64,000 nucleotides of DNA from Pseudomonas sp. G2-4 (GTDB lineage: Bacteria; Pseudomonadota; Gammaproteobacteria; Pseudomonadales; Pseudomonadaceae). The stretch is from the NCBI RefSeq assembly GCF_030064125.1, contig NZ_CP125957.1, forward strand, positions 2,542,001 to 2,606,000. The letters are read 5' to 3'. The notes under the pieces are model-generated. The model was not told where the DNA came from, did no database searches, and saw only the letters and a list, made by a program, of their open reading frames with translations. Position 1 is the first letter of the stretch, and each line of letters begins with the position of its first letter. The position numbers were made by a program, and so were the translations under genes. Below are positions 1-9,190 of this stretch, piece after piece.

Positions 1-630
1 ATAGGCTGCGTCGACTTCGACCCTGGCAATTCCGGAAAACGCGCCATCTGCCGCGTTGAGTCGGCGGCTAAAGCGTAATCGCCATTCTCCGGTGGCAGGG
101 CTTTTCCACGGGCGGCTGATCGACAGCGAGTCGTTTTGCCGCAGCGCCTGCTGCTCATCGGGGTCAGCGATATTTTCCCTGTCTTGGGTCCGTGTGCTCG
201 CCACGAGCCCTCCGTCCGGATTGACCACGCTGACGTCAAACACCAAGGCCGGTGGCAACAAAGCCCGCTCTTGGAGTTTGCGCAGCGGATTGGGCTCACC
301 CTCAGCCTCAAAGGTGTATTTGACGAGCTTGAGGGTTTGATCGATTTCGTGAATGGCGCGCAACATCTGCGCTTCGTACGTGGCGCCCATTTCCAGGCTT
401 GCCGTCGCGGCGCTCTGCTGCGCGCGCAGCTGTTCGACCTTGATCAGGTACAGGGTGGCCGTCCAGACCGCCAACAACAGGAGCACGGCCAGCAGCGGGA
501 ACAGAATGTAGGCTTCTTTGGCTTGGTCGAAGCTGCGCCGAAACAGGCTGGTCCTGGGGCTTGAACCGGACTCTGCGGAATGGGTAATGCCAGAGGCCAA
601 CCTCAGTAAATAGGGCCGCTGGATCGGCAT
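1..630 (-). CDS. Membrane sensor protein, N-terminal part (truncated by window edge)
   Basis: The first 210 codons of a longer gene read leftward with no stop before the window edge. The ATG at 628-630 is preceded by GGAG about six bases away, which supports this start. The protein has a cytoplasmic stretch of about 45 residues, one hydrophobic segment at about residues 46-65, and then a helix-rich region resembling the start of a periplasmic Cache-type sensor domain. Such an N terminus is common in Pseudomonas diguanylate cyclases, phosphodiesterases and sensor kinases, but the output domain lies outside the window, so the activity is not established. The gene stands alone, about 250 bp downstream of the stop of the next minus-strand gene; that gap holds no recognisable gene. 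Confidence 0.7.
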   Translation of the reverse strand, partial: MPIQRPYLLRLASGITHSAESGSSPRTSLFRRSFDQAKEAYILFPLLAVLLLLAVWTATLYLIKVEQLRAQQSAATASLEMGATYEAQMLRAIHEIDQTLKLVKYTFEAEGEPNPLRKLQERALLPPALVFDVSVVNPDGGLVASTRTQDRENIADPDEQQALRQNDSLSISRPWKSPATGEWRLRFSRRLNAADGAFSGIARVEVDAAY

Positions 631-876
631 AGTGTGCTCCCTGCATGGTCACTATTGAAGGCTCTTGGGTATGCGATACGGTTACGGCTCGGGGGGCATG
701 CTCCTGCTTGCCGAGCGAAAGGACTCTGGATCTGCTAGGAACTATAGACCACAAACCGTACCTGCCAGTACGCGTGAGCTGGATGTTGAGGAGGAGGGAG
801 GCGCTCGGCGCCAGGGACCGGCGCCAGCCGGGTGTAAGGGAGGGCTGCCGAGGCCGGCCGACGCTTCAACCCAGCT

Positions 877-2580
877 TCATACCGCTTGCTTGACCTTTCG
901 ATGCACCCACTGAGCCTCGTCCTGCAGCTCAAGGACTTGCCAGTGAAAGTGTTCCAGCGAGGTGCTGTGTCCGACGCTGATCAGGATCGTCTGCGGTAGC
1001 GTCTGTTTGAGCAATTGATAGCAGCGCGCTTCGTTGGCCGCGTCCAGGGCGGAGCTGCTCTCGTCGAGAAATAGCACCGTGGGGCGGGCCAGCAGGGCGC
1101 GGACGAATGCACAGCGTTGCTGTTCGCCGACGCTGAGGGTCTGCGTCCAGTCTCGCTCCTGATCCAACTGATCGCCCAGGTGTTGCAGGCCGACGTGCTC
1201 CATGGCCTGGCGCAACGCGGCATCTTCTTCGTGACGGGGCGGGTTGGGGTACCAGAGCGCCTCACGCAGGCTGCCCAACGGCAGGTAAGGTTTTTGCGAA
1301 AGGGTCAGTGCGCGGTCACGGTCATAAGCGCTTGAGCCAGAGGCATGATGCCAAAGCCCGGTAATCGTACGAATCAGCGTCGATTTGCCATAGCCCGACG
1401 GCGCACTGATCATCAGGCTGTCACCGGGCTTGAGTGAAAGGTTGAAGCCTTTGAACAATTGTCGGCCGTTTGGCAGCCAGATATCCAGGTCCTTGATATC
1501 GAGACCGCTGGCTTGCTGTTCGAGCCTGACCCGGGACTTGACCTCGACGTTATCCAGGCGCTCCTGGAAACCGACCAGTCGGTCGATCACCGACTTCCAT
1601 TCCGACAGCTCCGGAAACACGCTCACCAGGTAGGCGATGGCCGCGTGCACTTCGCCGAAGGCCGCGCTGATCTGCGTCAGGCGACCGAGGGGGAACGCGC
1701 CGGCGAAGAACTGCGGCGCCATGATGAACATGGGAATGACCGTCGCGCTGCGCAAGTAGAAGGTCGAGTAGCCCATGATCAGTTTCTGTTTCTTGACCAG
1801 CGCCCAGAAGTTTTGCAGCGCTGCCTCCAGGCGTTGGTTGAAGCGTTCGTTCTCCACGACTTCGCCGCGGTATTGGGCTACCGAGTCGGCGTTTTCTCGC
1901 AGACGGATGAGTGAAAACCGAAAGTCCGCTTCACGTCGCTGTTGCATGAAATTGAGGCTTGGCAGCGCGCGCCCCAGCCAGAAGGCGAGGCCGGTGCCCA
2001 GGAGCGCATAGATCAGGGCGATCCACACCAGCAGCCCCGGGATGACGATCGACTGGTCGTTGAACGGCACGCTGACCAGATTGGAGGCTTGCCAGAGGAT
2101 ATGCAGGAAGGAAAACAGCGACACCACCGACGTCAACAGCCCCAGGCTCAACTTGAGCGACTTGACGATAAACAGGTCGATGTCCTCGGCGATCCGCTGA
2201 TCGGGGTTGTCGACCTCGGTCTCGCTCAGCTTCAACTTCTGGTAGCGCTGGCTGCCCAGCCATTGGTCGAGCATGTTCCGGGTAGCCCAGCGACGCCAGC
2301 GTATGGTCAGCTTCTGCTGGAAATGAAACGCGCCCACGGTAAAGGCCGCCGTGCCAATCTGCAGCAGAATGAACTGCAGGCTGCCGATGAGAAAGCCGTG
2401 GTAGTCCAGGGCCTGCAAGGCGTTATAGAAATGCAGGTTCCAGAAGTTGGTCAGGATGTTGACGCCGACCAGACACAGGGTCATCAGCACGGTGGCCACC
2501 AGCAGCAACAGGGCCGGGTACTTTTCCTCGGAGGCCCAGAAAGGCCGCGCGAGACGCCAGAAATTGCGAAGTGTGTGCAT
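877..2580 (-). CDS. SbmA/BacA-YddA-type ABC transporter, fused permease and ATPase
   Basis: A 567-residue half-transporter. The membrane part covers roughly residues 1-330, with hydrophobic segments near 22-45, 60-85, 145-165 and 180-205. The ATPase part covers about 360-560, with Walker A SAPSGYGKST, signature LSVGEQQR and Walker B VLFLDESSSALD. The layout matches the SbmA_BacA / ABC_membrane_2 family (E. coli YddA; peptide or cobalamin transporters of the BacA type). These act in the inner membrane and several move peptides inward. The gene is divergent from fhuF, and the Fur box at 2646-2664 lies 66 bp upstream of its ATG, so iron control is likely. Next to a lipopeptide siderophore cluster it may move ferric or iron-free siderophore, but that role is inferred. 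The family assignment is firm; the substrate is unknown. Confidence 0.85.
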   Translation of the reverse strand: MHTLRNFWRLARPFWASEEKYPALLLLVATVLMTLCLVGVNILTNFWNLHFYNALQALDYHGFLIGSLQFILLQIGTAAFTVGAFHFQQKLTIRWRRWATRNMLDQWLGSQRYQKLKLSETEVDNPDQRIAEDIDLFIVKSLKLSLGLLTSVVSLFSFLHILWQASNLVSVPFNDQSIVIPGLLVWIALIYALLGTGLAFWLGRALPSLNFMQQRREADFRFSLIRLRENADSVAQYRGEVVENERFNQRLEAALQNFWALVKKQKLIMGYSTFYLRSATVIPMFIMAPQFFAGAFPLGRLTQISAAFGEVHAAIAYLVSVFPELSEWKSVIDRLVGFQERLDNVEVKSRVRLEQQASGLDIKDLDIWLPNGRQLFKGFNLSLKPGDSLMISAPSGYGKSTLIRTITGLWHHASGSSAYDRDRALTLSQKPYLPLGSLREALWYPNPPRHEEDAALRQAMEHVGLQHLGDQLDQERDWTQTLSVGEQQRCAFVRALLARPTVLFLDESSSALDAANEARCYQLLKQTLPQTILISVGHSTSLEHFHWQVLELQDEAQWVHRKVKQAV

Positions 2581-2645
2581 GTGTTCTTGCTGAGCCCGGT
2601 CGCTAACGACGTTGAGTTTGCAGGGGAGGGAGGATAGGATCAGCC

Positions 2646-2664
2646 AATGCTAATCGTTTGCATT
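2646..2664. promoter_or_regulatory. Fur box between the ABC transporter and fhuF
   Basis: The 19-bp site AATGCTAATCGTTTGCATT has perfect 5-bp inverted ends (AATGC/GCATT). It fits the Fur pattern AATGATAAT-N-ATT-TCATT with few mismatches. It lies between two divergent genes with iron-related context, so one bound repressor could control both. Identified by eye, not by a weight matrix. Confidence 0.75.
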
Positions 2665-2779
2665 AATTAGGGAAAGCCACGGGAGACCCGTTATCGAATT
2701 TCCAGAATGGCTCAATCAGGCCTGGCCGCCGATAAAACGAGTCATCCAGCAGGAACCGGGCGATCGGCCTTCCATCGCA

Positions 2780-3469
2780 TTGAGCCAACTTCTCGACCCT
2801 GCCGTGCTGCAACCCTGGTTGACCCGGTTCGCCCTGCGTTATCCGGGCGTGAACCGCGCAGCCGTGGTTTCGCAGTGGTCGATGAACTACATGAGCATCG
2901 TCCTGCCGGCCACCCTGGCCTGCGTGCTGACCCGCCATTGCGCGATCGATTTCTGGGGCGAGGAAACGGTGTTACTGCACGACGACGGTCAACCTTCGGC
3001 ACTGGGGTTCGCCACTCGGCTAACGGCCTTGGACCCGGAGGCCCGTGCAGACTACTGGTCGCGGTTGATCCACGAGCATCTGGCACCGCTGTTCACCACC
3101 CTGGCCGCAGCCGGCGGCCTGGCTCCGAAAGTCTTGTGGGGTAACTTCGTCGCTATCTGGGACGGCGCCTTCGCCAGAATGGACCCCGACCTGTCCAGGG
3201 ACGGGTTCGCCGAGGCGCACCAATGGTTGGAACAAGTCACGGTAAGCAACGGACGCCTGAAGCTGCGGGGGCTGCAACGCATGGTGGAATCACCTGCGCC
3301 GCAGATTTGCCCTTGTTTGCCCTTGCGCCGGCATTGCTGCCTGCATTACCAACTGCATGAGATCGTCGAAGGCCAGCCATTGGTGCTCTGCGAGTCCTGC
3401 CCCAAGCTGCACCGCCTGCCGGTGGCAGAGCAGGTGAGTTATCTGCATTACATCTATGAGGAAAACTGA
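2780..3469 (+). CDS. fhuF: FhuF-family ferric-siderophore reductase (start uncertain)
   Basis: The product is a cytoplasmic [2Fe-2S] protein that reduces siderophore-bound Fe(III) and releases iron. The C terminus carries the family cluster motif: a CC pair, then CESC after about 16 residues (E. coli FhuF has CC-x10-C-x2-C). The segment with SQWSMNY aligns with E. coli LISLWAQWY. The coordinates use the only in-frame canonical start, TTG at 2780, giving 229 residues. The same frame stays open back to 2654 and reads as plausible protein (for example EFPEWLNQAWPPIKRV), but has no ATG, GTG or TTG. Starting at ATC 2693, just after a GGGAGA at 2681-2686, would give 258 residues, close to the 262 of E. 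coli FhuF. The true start is therefore probably upstream and non-standard, or there is a base error here. Confidence 0.85.
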   Translation: MSQLLDPAVLQPWLTRFALRYPGVNRAAVVSQWSMNYMSIVLPATLACVLTRHCAIDFWGEETVLLHDDGQPSALGFATRLTALDPEARADYWSRLIHEHLAPLFTTLAAAGGLAPKVLWGNFVAIWDGAFARMDPDLSRDGFAEAHQWLEQVTVSNGRLKLRGLQRMVESPAPQICPCLPLRRHCCLHYQLHEIVEGQPLVLCESCPKLHRLPVAEQVSYLHYIYEEN

Positions 3470-3539
3470 GCGCAGGGAATGCCTGCTCTCAAAAAGCGTC
3501 GGTCAGGGCATCCTGCGGTCAGGGCCTGCATGAGCCATC

Positions 3540-3669
3540 GTGGCGAGGGAGCTTGCTCCCGCTCGGCTGCGCAGCAGTCGTGACCCCGGCAACTTGTTTT
3601 CCTGGAGCACCATGCTGACTGGCCTTGGGGCTGCTGCGCAGCCCAGCGGGAGCAAGCTCCCTCGCCACA
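3540..3669. repeat. REP-type inverted repeat pair
   Basis: Two arms of about 35-40 bases, near 3540-3575 and 3629-3669, are inverted copies of each other. Each carries GAGGGAGCTTGCTCCCGCT or its complement plus a GCTGCGCAGC block. This is the familiar Pseudomonas intergenic REP/BIME palindrome with its own short internal stem (GGGAGCTTGCTCCC). It sits between the convergent ends of fhuF and the exporter gene, where it could also stabilise or terminate both transcripts. Confidence 0.8.
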
Positions 3670-3684
3670 GGTCCAATGGTTGCT

Positions 3685-5331
3685 TCAAGACAGCATTTGC
3701 GCCAGGGGCGGCGTGTCGGCTGCGGGTACAGCTTCGCTGACCTTGCCATGCTCAATGCGGATCAGCCGGTCGGCCAGGCCGAAGTAGGCATCGTCATGGG
3801 AAATGACGATCAGCAATTTGCCGCGCTCGCGCAGGTCCGGCAGGATCCGGGTGTAGAAAAAGTGCTTGAACACCGGGTCCTGGTCGGCCGCCCACTCATC
3901 GAACAGGTAGCAGGGGCGGTCATCCAGGTAGGCACTGAGCAGCGCCAGGCGCTTGCGTTGGCCGGTGGACAGCGCCAGGGTCGTCAGCTTGCCTTCCTCG
4001 ATTTGCACCTTATGGTCCAGTTGCAGGTGGACCAGGTAGTCCTGGGCCTGTTTCACCAGGTGCGGATCGTCGCCATCGAACAGGTTCTCGAACAGGCAGA
4101 AGTCGGTGAAGATTGCCGAGAAGTGCTGTCGATAGTGGTGGTTGTCGTTGCTCGAGGACACTTGCTCGTCGAGCATGATGTCGCCGCTTTCCGGTCGGTA
4201 AAGCCCGGTCAGCAACAAGGCCAGGGTGGTCTTGCCGCTGCCGTTGCCGCCGGTAATGAACACCACCTCGCCGGCATTGAGGGTCAGGTCGATGGGCCCC
4301 AGGGTGAAGTGGCCGTCCTCGCGTTCGCGGTAGTAGGTGTGCGTGACATGCCGGCACACCAGGCTACGAACCTGGGTCGGCGAGATCGTGTCGACGGTTT
4401 CGTCGGCCGCTTCCATCTCGCCTTCCAGGGCGCGGATCTTGTTCAGAGCAACGCTGGCCCGGCCCAGGGTCGGCAAGGCGTGCATCAGCTCCGACAGCGG
4501 CGTGATCATGTAGAGGATCGCCAGGATATAACCGGTGACCAGGCTCACACCCAGCTCAATGAAATGCGGCGCGGCGAACAGCACCACGCCGATCAGCATG
4601 TAGAACACCGCATTGCCCCAGTTCAGCACCACGGCGTAGATGCTCATGCCACGCACAAAGTCCCGACGGTATTGCTGGCTCACCGGAATCAGCAGACGGG
4701 TGAAGAAATGTTGCCGACGCGGATGGTTGAGTTGCAGTTCCTTGCTGCCATCGGTGAGCAGGCGGTACTGATCGAACAACTGATCCTTGAGCTCCCGGGC
4801 CCGGGAGATCGAGGTCAGTGCCCGGCGTTGCGGCCAGTGGAAACTGAGGCTGCCCAGGATGATTAGCAGCAGCGTCAGGCCGAGCAGCGGCAGGCTGAGC
4901 CAGCCCAGGTAACCCAGGCACGCGGCGATGATCCCGACGTTGACCAACAGGATCGGCACCAACTCCACCGCCTGGCTGATGGTTTGCGTATCGTCGGTCA
5001 GCATGGCCAGCAAGCGATGCTTGCCCAATCGCTGCAACTGCGCGTAGGGCGTATCGATCAGCTTGGCGCTCAGGTGCAGGCGCATGTCGTTGACCGCCGC
5101 TTGGCCCAGGCGTAGCAGGCTGATGTCGGAGATCACCCGTGATACCGCCACCAACACCACCAGCCCCGCGAAAAACAACCCGTCCACCGGGCGCAACTTA
5201 TCGAACACCTCCAGGCTGTGGTTGATGTTGGCGATCAGGCCGGCCGCCGCGAGGCCACAGGTCAGACCCGTCAGGGTCGCCACCAGCAGTGCGCGCCATG
5301 AGCGTTTAGCCATGAGTAACAACAGATCCAT
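3685..5331 (-). CDS. PvdE/SyrD-type cyclic-peptide/siderophore export ABC transporter
   Basis: A 548-residue fused permease-ATPase of the cyclic peptide transporter family, which includes PvdE (pyoverdine precursor export to the periplasm) and SyrD (lipopeptide secretion). Six hydrophobic segments fall within about residues 10-290. The nucleotide-binding domain has Walker A GGNGSGKTTL near residue 360, signature LSTGQRKRLAL and Walker B CYLFDEWAADQD. The ATG lies 1 bp past the stop of the upstream NRPS gene, so the two are translationally linked and the transporter is the last gene of the siderophore block. The likely job is moving the finished or nearly finished lipopeptide across the inner membrane. 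No periplasmic or outer-membrane export partner is encoded nearby. Confidence 0.9.
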   Translation of the reverse strand: MDLLLLMAKRSWRALLVATLTGLTCGLAAAGLIANINHSLEVFDKLRPVDGLFFAGLVVLVAVSRVISDISLLRLGQAAVNDMRLHLSAKLIDTPYAQLQRLGKHRLLAMLTDDTQTISQAVELVPILLVNVGIIAACLGYLGWLSLPLLGLTLLLIILGSLSFHWPQRRALTSISRARELKDQLFDQYRLLTDGSKELQLNHPRRQHFFTRLLIPVSQQYRRDFVRGMSIYAVVLNWGNAVFYMLIGVVLFAAPHFIELGVSLVTGYILAILYMITPLSELMHALPTLGRASVALNKIRALEGEMEAADETVDTISPTQVRSLVCRHVTHTYYREREDGHFTLGPIDLTLNAGEVVFITGGNGSGKTTLALLLTGLYRPESGDIMLDEQVSSSNDNHHYRQHFSAIFTDFCLFENLFDGDDPHLVKQAQDYLVHLQLDHKVQIEEGKLTTLALSTGQRKRLALLSAYLDDRPCYLFDEWAADQDPVFKHFFYTRILPDLRERGKLLIVISHDDAYFGLADRLIRIEHGKVSEAVPAADTPPLAQMLS

Positions 5332-5332
5332 T

Positions 5333-8300
5333 TCAAACCGCTCCGCTTGTAGCCAGGGTCTCGAGACACGCCGCCAATTGTTGGTGCAAGGCGGGTTGTT
5401 CGAGGAGGGTGAGGTGCTGCGCCGGGATGACCTCGCGGGTCAACGGCCCACTGCTCAGGCGTTCCCAGTGCGGGTCAGCGAATTCAGCCTGCTCCAGAGT
5501 GTCGTCGGCCCACCAGACATGCACCGGACAGCTTAGCTGCGCAGGCTTGAAGGTGGCCAGCAGATGCTGCGTATGCTGCTGGTAGCGCAGCCGCGTTTGC
5601 AAATGTTCCCAACTGTCGCCATCGAGTTGCAGGCCTTGCAGGCGCGCCCACTGCGCCAGTTCCGCCAGGCGTGCTGCCGGGGGCAGGGCACCCAGTTGCT
5701 CCAGCAATGCCGCCATGGTCGCCTGCGGCAACTGGCGCAACACGGCCTGGCTGTCCGGCGTCAGCGCTTGGGAGGCCGACTCCAGCAGTGCCTCGACACT
5801 GTCTTGCGGCGCGTGATGCTGATATTGCGAGTCGATGATGCCGAGGAAAGCCACCTTTTCACCTTGGTTTTCCAGGCGCGCGGCAGCGGCAATCGCGAGC
5901 AGGCCACCCAGGGAGAAACCCAGCAGGTGATAAGGGCCGTGAGGTTGCTGTTGACGCAGATGTTCGACGTAGACCGCCGCAAGGCTCTCGATATCACCGC
6001 CCAGCGTTGTGCTGTCGTCGCTCAGGTACGCGGCCTGTAATCCCCACACATGCCAGGCCGGCAGCGGCACCAGCAGCGTGCGGTAGTCCTGCACGTGGCC
6101 CGTGGAGGGGTGGAAGCAGAACAGGTTGGCGGCTTCGACCGCGCTGGCGTTTGGCGCTGACAGCCGGACCAGCGGCGAGAGCTTGAGCTCGGCCTGTACC
6201 AGCGCCGCGAACGCCGAGACACTGGGGGCGTTGAACACGGCATTGACGGTCACCGGCGCCGACAACGCGGTCTGCAAGCGACTGGCAAGCGTCACCGCCG
6301 CCAGGGAGTGGCCGCCCAATTCGAAGAAATCATCGTCGATGCCCACCCGCTCCAGGCCCAGCACTTGCGCCCAGACCTCAGCCAGCAGGGCCTCCAGTGG
6401 CGTGCGTGGCAAGGCGCTGCCGACGGTGTCGAGTACTTTGTCGGCCCATTGCTGCAAGGTCTTGCGGTCGAGCTTGCCGTTGCCCATCAGCGGCAAGGCT
6501 TCGACGATTCGCAGGGTCGGCAGCATGTAGTCCGGCAAGCAGTCCTGAGCCTGGCCTTGTAGCCGGGCAACCGTGGTCGAATGCCCGGGCGCCAGGGTCA
6601 TGAAGGCGAACAGTTGCTGGCCGAGCTCGCCCCGGGGGATGCATTCCACCGCAGCCTGGGCCACACCGGGAAGACCGGTCAATTGTGCCTGGATCTCGTC
6701 GAGTTCCACGCGGAAGCCACGGATTTTCACCTGGCGGTCCGCGCGCCCGGTGATTTCCAGGCTGCCGTCATGGAGGTAGCGGGCCAGGTCGCCGGTGCGA
6801 TAGAGACGTTCGCCAGGCCGTTGCATCGACTCGATGAAACGACCGGCGTTTTGTGGCGCGTCCAGATAACCCCGGGCCAATTGCGGACCGGCGATGTAGA
6901 GTTCAGCGCTTTGTCCGGGGGCGACCGGTGCTTGCTGGTCGTCGAGCAGGTACAGGCGCATGCCGTCGAGACGGTCGCTGAGGGGCAAACGGCGATAATC
7001 CCGGGTCGGATCGGCTTTGTGCATCACCACCCCGACCGTGGTTTCGGTTGGGCCGTAATGGTTGAAGACAACCAGCGTCGGCGCGAGGCTGCGAATGCTC
7101 TGCAGCAGGCGCCGCGAGCAGCTTTCGCCACCGAGGATCAACTGTTTACGAGGGAGCACGGCAGCGCTTTGAGCGTGAATCAACCAGGCGTCGAGCAGTG
7201 ACGGCACGATCTTCAAGTGATCAATCGGGTATTCAGCCTGCCAGGTTGCCCAGGCTTGGGCGTCCATGGCGGTTTCCTTGTCCAGCAAGTGCAGCTCGCC
7301 GCCGCTGAGCAGCGCCGGGAACAGCAACGTGTAGCCCAGGTCGGCCGCCAGGGAGGTGACCACCGCGCTGCGCTCACCAGGGGCCAGTTGCAGGCGCCGG
7401 GACACGCTGGCGACGTAACTGGCAAGCTGCCCATGCTCGACGATGACGCCTTTGGGCGTGCCGGTGCTGCCGGAAGTGAACAGCACGTAGGCCGCGTCCT
7501 GCGGTTGGATCTCGATGTTCGGCGCGGTCGAGAGTGCTTGTTGCCAAGCCGCCTCATCGCCCAGGTCGAGGCTGCCGATGGAGGGCAATGCCGGTGCGCT
7601 GCCGGCCGCGCCGCTGAGGACGAAAGTCGGCCGCGCCTGTTGCAGGATCGCCAGGGAACGTTGCGCGGGCTGGTGCACGTCCAGGGGAACGAACGCCGCG
7701 CCGCTCTTGAGCACAGCGAGCATGGCCAGGACCATTTGCGCCGAGCGATCCAGGTACAGCGCCACGCGGTCTTCGCGACCGACACCCTGGGCACGCAGGT
7801 AATGCGCCAGTTGGTTGCTGCGGGCCTGCAATTGGGCGTAGCTCAGGTGCCCGTTGGGGTCGCGCAGGGCCAAGTGGCCGGGGAATTGCGCGGCACACGT
7901 GTCAAAGCGCGCCGGCACGCTGGCAAATGGCAGCGCCGTGGCGTCGAGCGGACCGTGTAGCGCCGCCAGCGTTGCCGTGAAGCTTGGTGCCTGCAACGAC
8001 AGCTCGGCCAGAGTCTTGCCTGGGTTGGCGAGGGCATCGAGCAGCAGCGACTGGAACTGTTCAAGCAGCGTTTGGGCGGCTTGTTCGCTGTAGCGGCTCG
8101 GTAGGTGCCAGAGGTTCAGGCGATAGCCATGCCCTGACGTTTCATGGCTGATCGTCTCGGCCACCATCAGCAATTCCATGCCCGCCGGGATGGCTTGGAC
8201 ATCGAGCACCTTGAGTGTCGACGCACGGTTGCCCAAGGTGTCGAGCCGATCAGCCAGGTCCGCGCCCCACTGGAAGCCGTAATGCAGGGTTTCAGCTGGC

Positions 8301-9190
8301 TGTGCAGCGCTGACACCGCAGTACTCCTGCCATTCGGTGGCCTGTTCGCAGAGTGTCTGCAGGTTCGCCAGCGCCTGGGTAAAATGACTGTCCGCTGCCG
8401 GTTGCCAGCGCAAGGGCAGGGGCTTGGCGAACAAGCCCCAGCAGTCTTCGAGTTCTTCGTAGTCGTCGCGACAATCGTGTACCCAGTTCAAGGTCAGTGG
8501 CGGGCTGTCGGCGGTACTCAGGCGCTGCAACAGCACGCCCCAGGCGCTCATCAGTACCTGTTCGGGCGATGCACCGTGGCGCTGGCAAAAGCTGTCCAGG
8601 GCCGCGGTCAATTGCGGGCTGGCGATCACGCGGGTGGTCAGCGGGGCGTCGGGGCGGTCGGTGCGCACCTGGCGGTAGAGCAACTCGCTGCCGGCTGGTT
8701 CCTCCAGGGCTTGGCTGGCCCAGAAGCGCCGGCCGTGGACGGCGTCTTCATCGGTCTGCAATTCATAGAGCCAGGCGCTGTATTGGGTGTAGGTCATGGC
8801 CTCGTCATCGACCGTCGGCGTATCCGCTGCCGCCAGCGCCCGCGCCAGGCGCAGCAAGGTCCCGCGATCCGCGCTCAGCGCCGGCAGTTGCAGCGTCACC
8901 CGGTGCCGATTGTCAGCAACCGATTGCACCTCGACACTGATGGCGTCTGCTGCGGTAGCGGCGGACTCAACCACCTGCAACGGCATCAGCAGCCCCGGCT
9001 CAGGCCGTACGCTCAGGCGCAGGGCCTCGTGGCAGGCGCCCAGCGCGGCGAGCCGCTGGTGCAGGCGCTCCAGCGCCAACGCGCCGGTTATCTCCAGTTC
9101 CAGGCGTGCCGGCGGCAACCCCGCCAGCCACTGGCTGCGCTGTTGTGGCGAGAGGGCGAAGGCTTCTTCACGCTGTTCGTAGGCGCTCAT
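5333..9190 (-). CDS. NRPS termination protein: interface domain - A(Asp) - T - TE
   Basis: 1285 residues. Residues 1 to about 425 are condensation-like, but the catalytic HHxxxD pair is replaced (PALSAD near residue 103), so this reads as an interface-type domain that should not form peptide bonds. The A domain (about 429-905) has core motifs FTSGSTGTPKG, NHYGPTE and NGKLDRK. Pocket residues align as D-L-T-K-I-G-H-V-G-K, the aspartate pattern. The carrier Ser is in LGGHSL near 956. A type I thioesterase occupies about 1020-1285 with GFSLGG (Ser about 1093). The ATG overlaps the TGA of the upstream NRPS by 4 bp. The upstream protein ends in a C domain plus a hydroxylase domain, so the bond to this Asp and its beta-hydroxylation are probably supplied by that partner. 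The TE releases the product by hydrolysis or cyclisation; which one is not visible. Confidence 0.92.
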   Translation of the reverse strand: MSAYEQREEAFALSPQQRSQWLAGLPPARLELEITGALALERLHQRLAALGACHEALRLSVRPEPGLLMPLQVVESAATAADAISVEVQSVADNRHRVTLQLPALSADRGTLLRLARALAAADTPTVDDEAMTYTQYSAWLYELQTDEDAVHGRRFWASQALEEPAGSELLYRQVRTDRPDAPLTTRVIASPQLTAALDSFCQRHGASPEQVLMSAWGVLLQRLSTADSPPLTLNWVHDCRDDYEELEDCWGLFAKPLPLRWQPAADSHFTQALANLQTLCEQATEWQEYCGVSAAQPAETLHYGFQWGADLADRLDTLGNRASTLKVLDVQAIPAGMELLMVAETISHETSGHGYRLNLWHLPSRYSEQAAQTLLEQFQSLLLDALANPGKTLAELSLQAPSFTATLAALHGPLDATALPFASVPARFDTCAAQFPGHLALRDPNGHLSYAQLQARSNQLAHYLRAQGVGREDRVALYLDRSAQMVLAMLAVLKSGAAFVPLDVHQPAQRSLAILQQARPTFVLSGAAGSAPALPSIGSLDLGDEAAWQQALSTAPNIEIQPQDAAYVLFTSGSTGTPKGVIVEHGQLASYVASVSRRLQLAPGERSAVVTSLAADLGYTLLFPALLSGGELHLLDKETAMDAQAWATWQAEYPIDHLKIVPSLLDAWLIHAQSAAVLPRKQLILGGESCSRRLLQSIRSLAPTLVVFNHYGPTETTVGVVMHKADPTRDYRRLPLSDRLDGMRLYLLDDQQAPVAPGQSAELYIAGPQLARGYLDAPQNAGRFIESMQRPGERLYRTGDLARYLHDGSLEITGRADRQVKIRGFRVELDEIQAQLTGLPGVAQAAVECIPRGELGQQLFAFMTLAPGHSTTVARLQGQAQDCLPDYMLPTLRIVEALPLMGNGKLDRKTLQQWADKVLDTVGSALPRTPLEALLAEVWAQVLGLERVGIDDDFFELGGHSLAAVTLASRLQTALSAPVTVNAVFNAPSVSAFAALVQAELKLSPLVRLSAPNASAVEAANLFCFHPSTGHVQDYRTLLVPLPAWHVWGLQAAYLSDDSTTLGGDIESLAAVYVEHLRQQQPHGPYHLLGFSLGGLLAIAAAARLENQGEKVAFLGIIDSQYQHHAPQDSVEALLESASQALTPDSQAVLRQLPQATMAALLEQLGALPPAARLAELAQWARLQGLQLDGDSWEHLQTRLRYQQHTQHLLATFKPAQLSCPVHVWWADDTLEQAEFADPHWERLSSGPLTREVIPAQHLTLLEQPALHQQLAACLETLATSGAV

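Noticed and set aside
3500..3755. Short open frames around the REP palindromes
   Set aside because: They are translations of the inverted repeat with no ribosome site or family; the region is better explained as a REP element.
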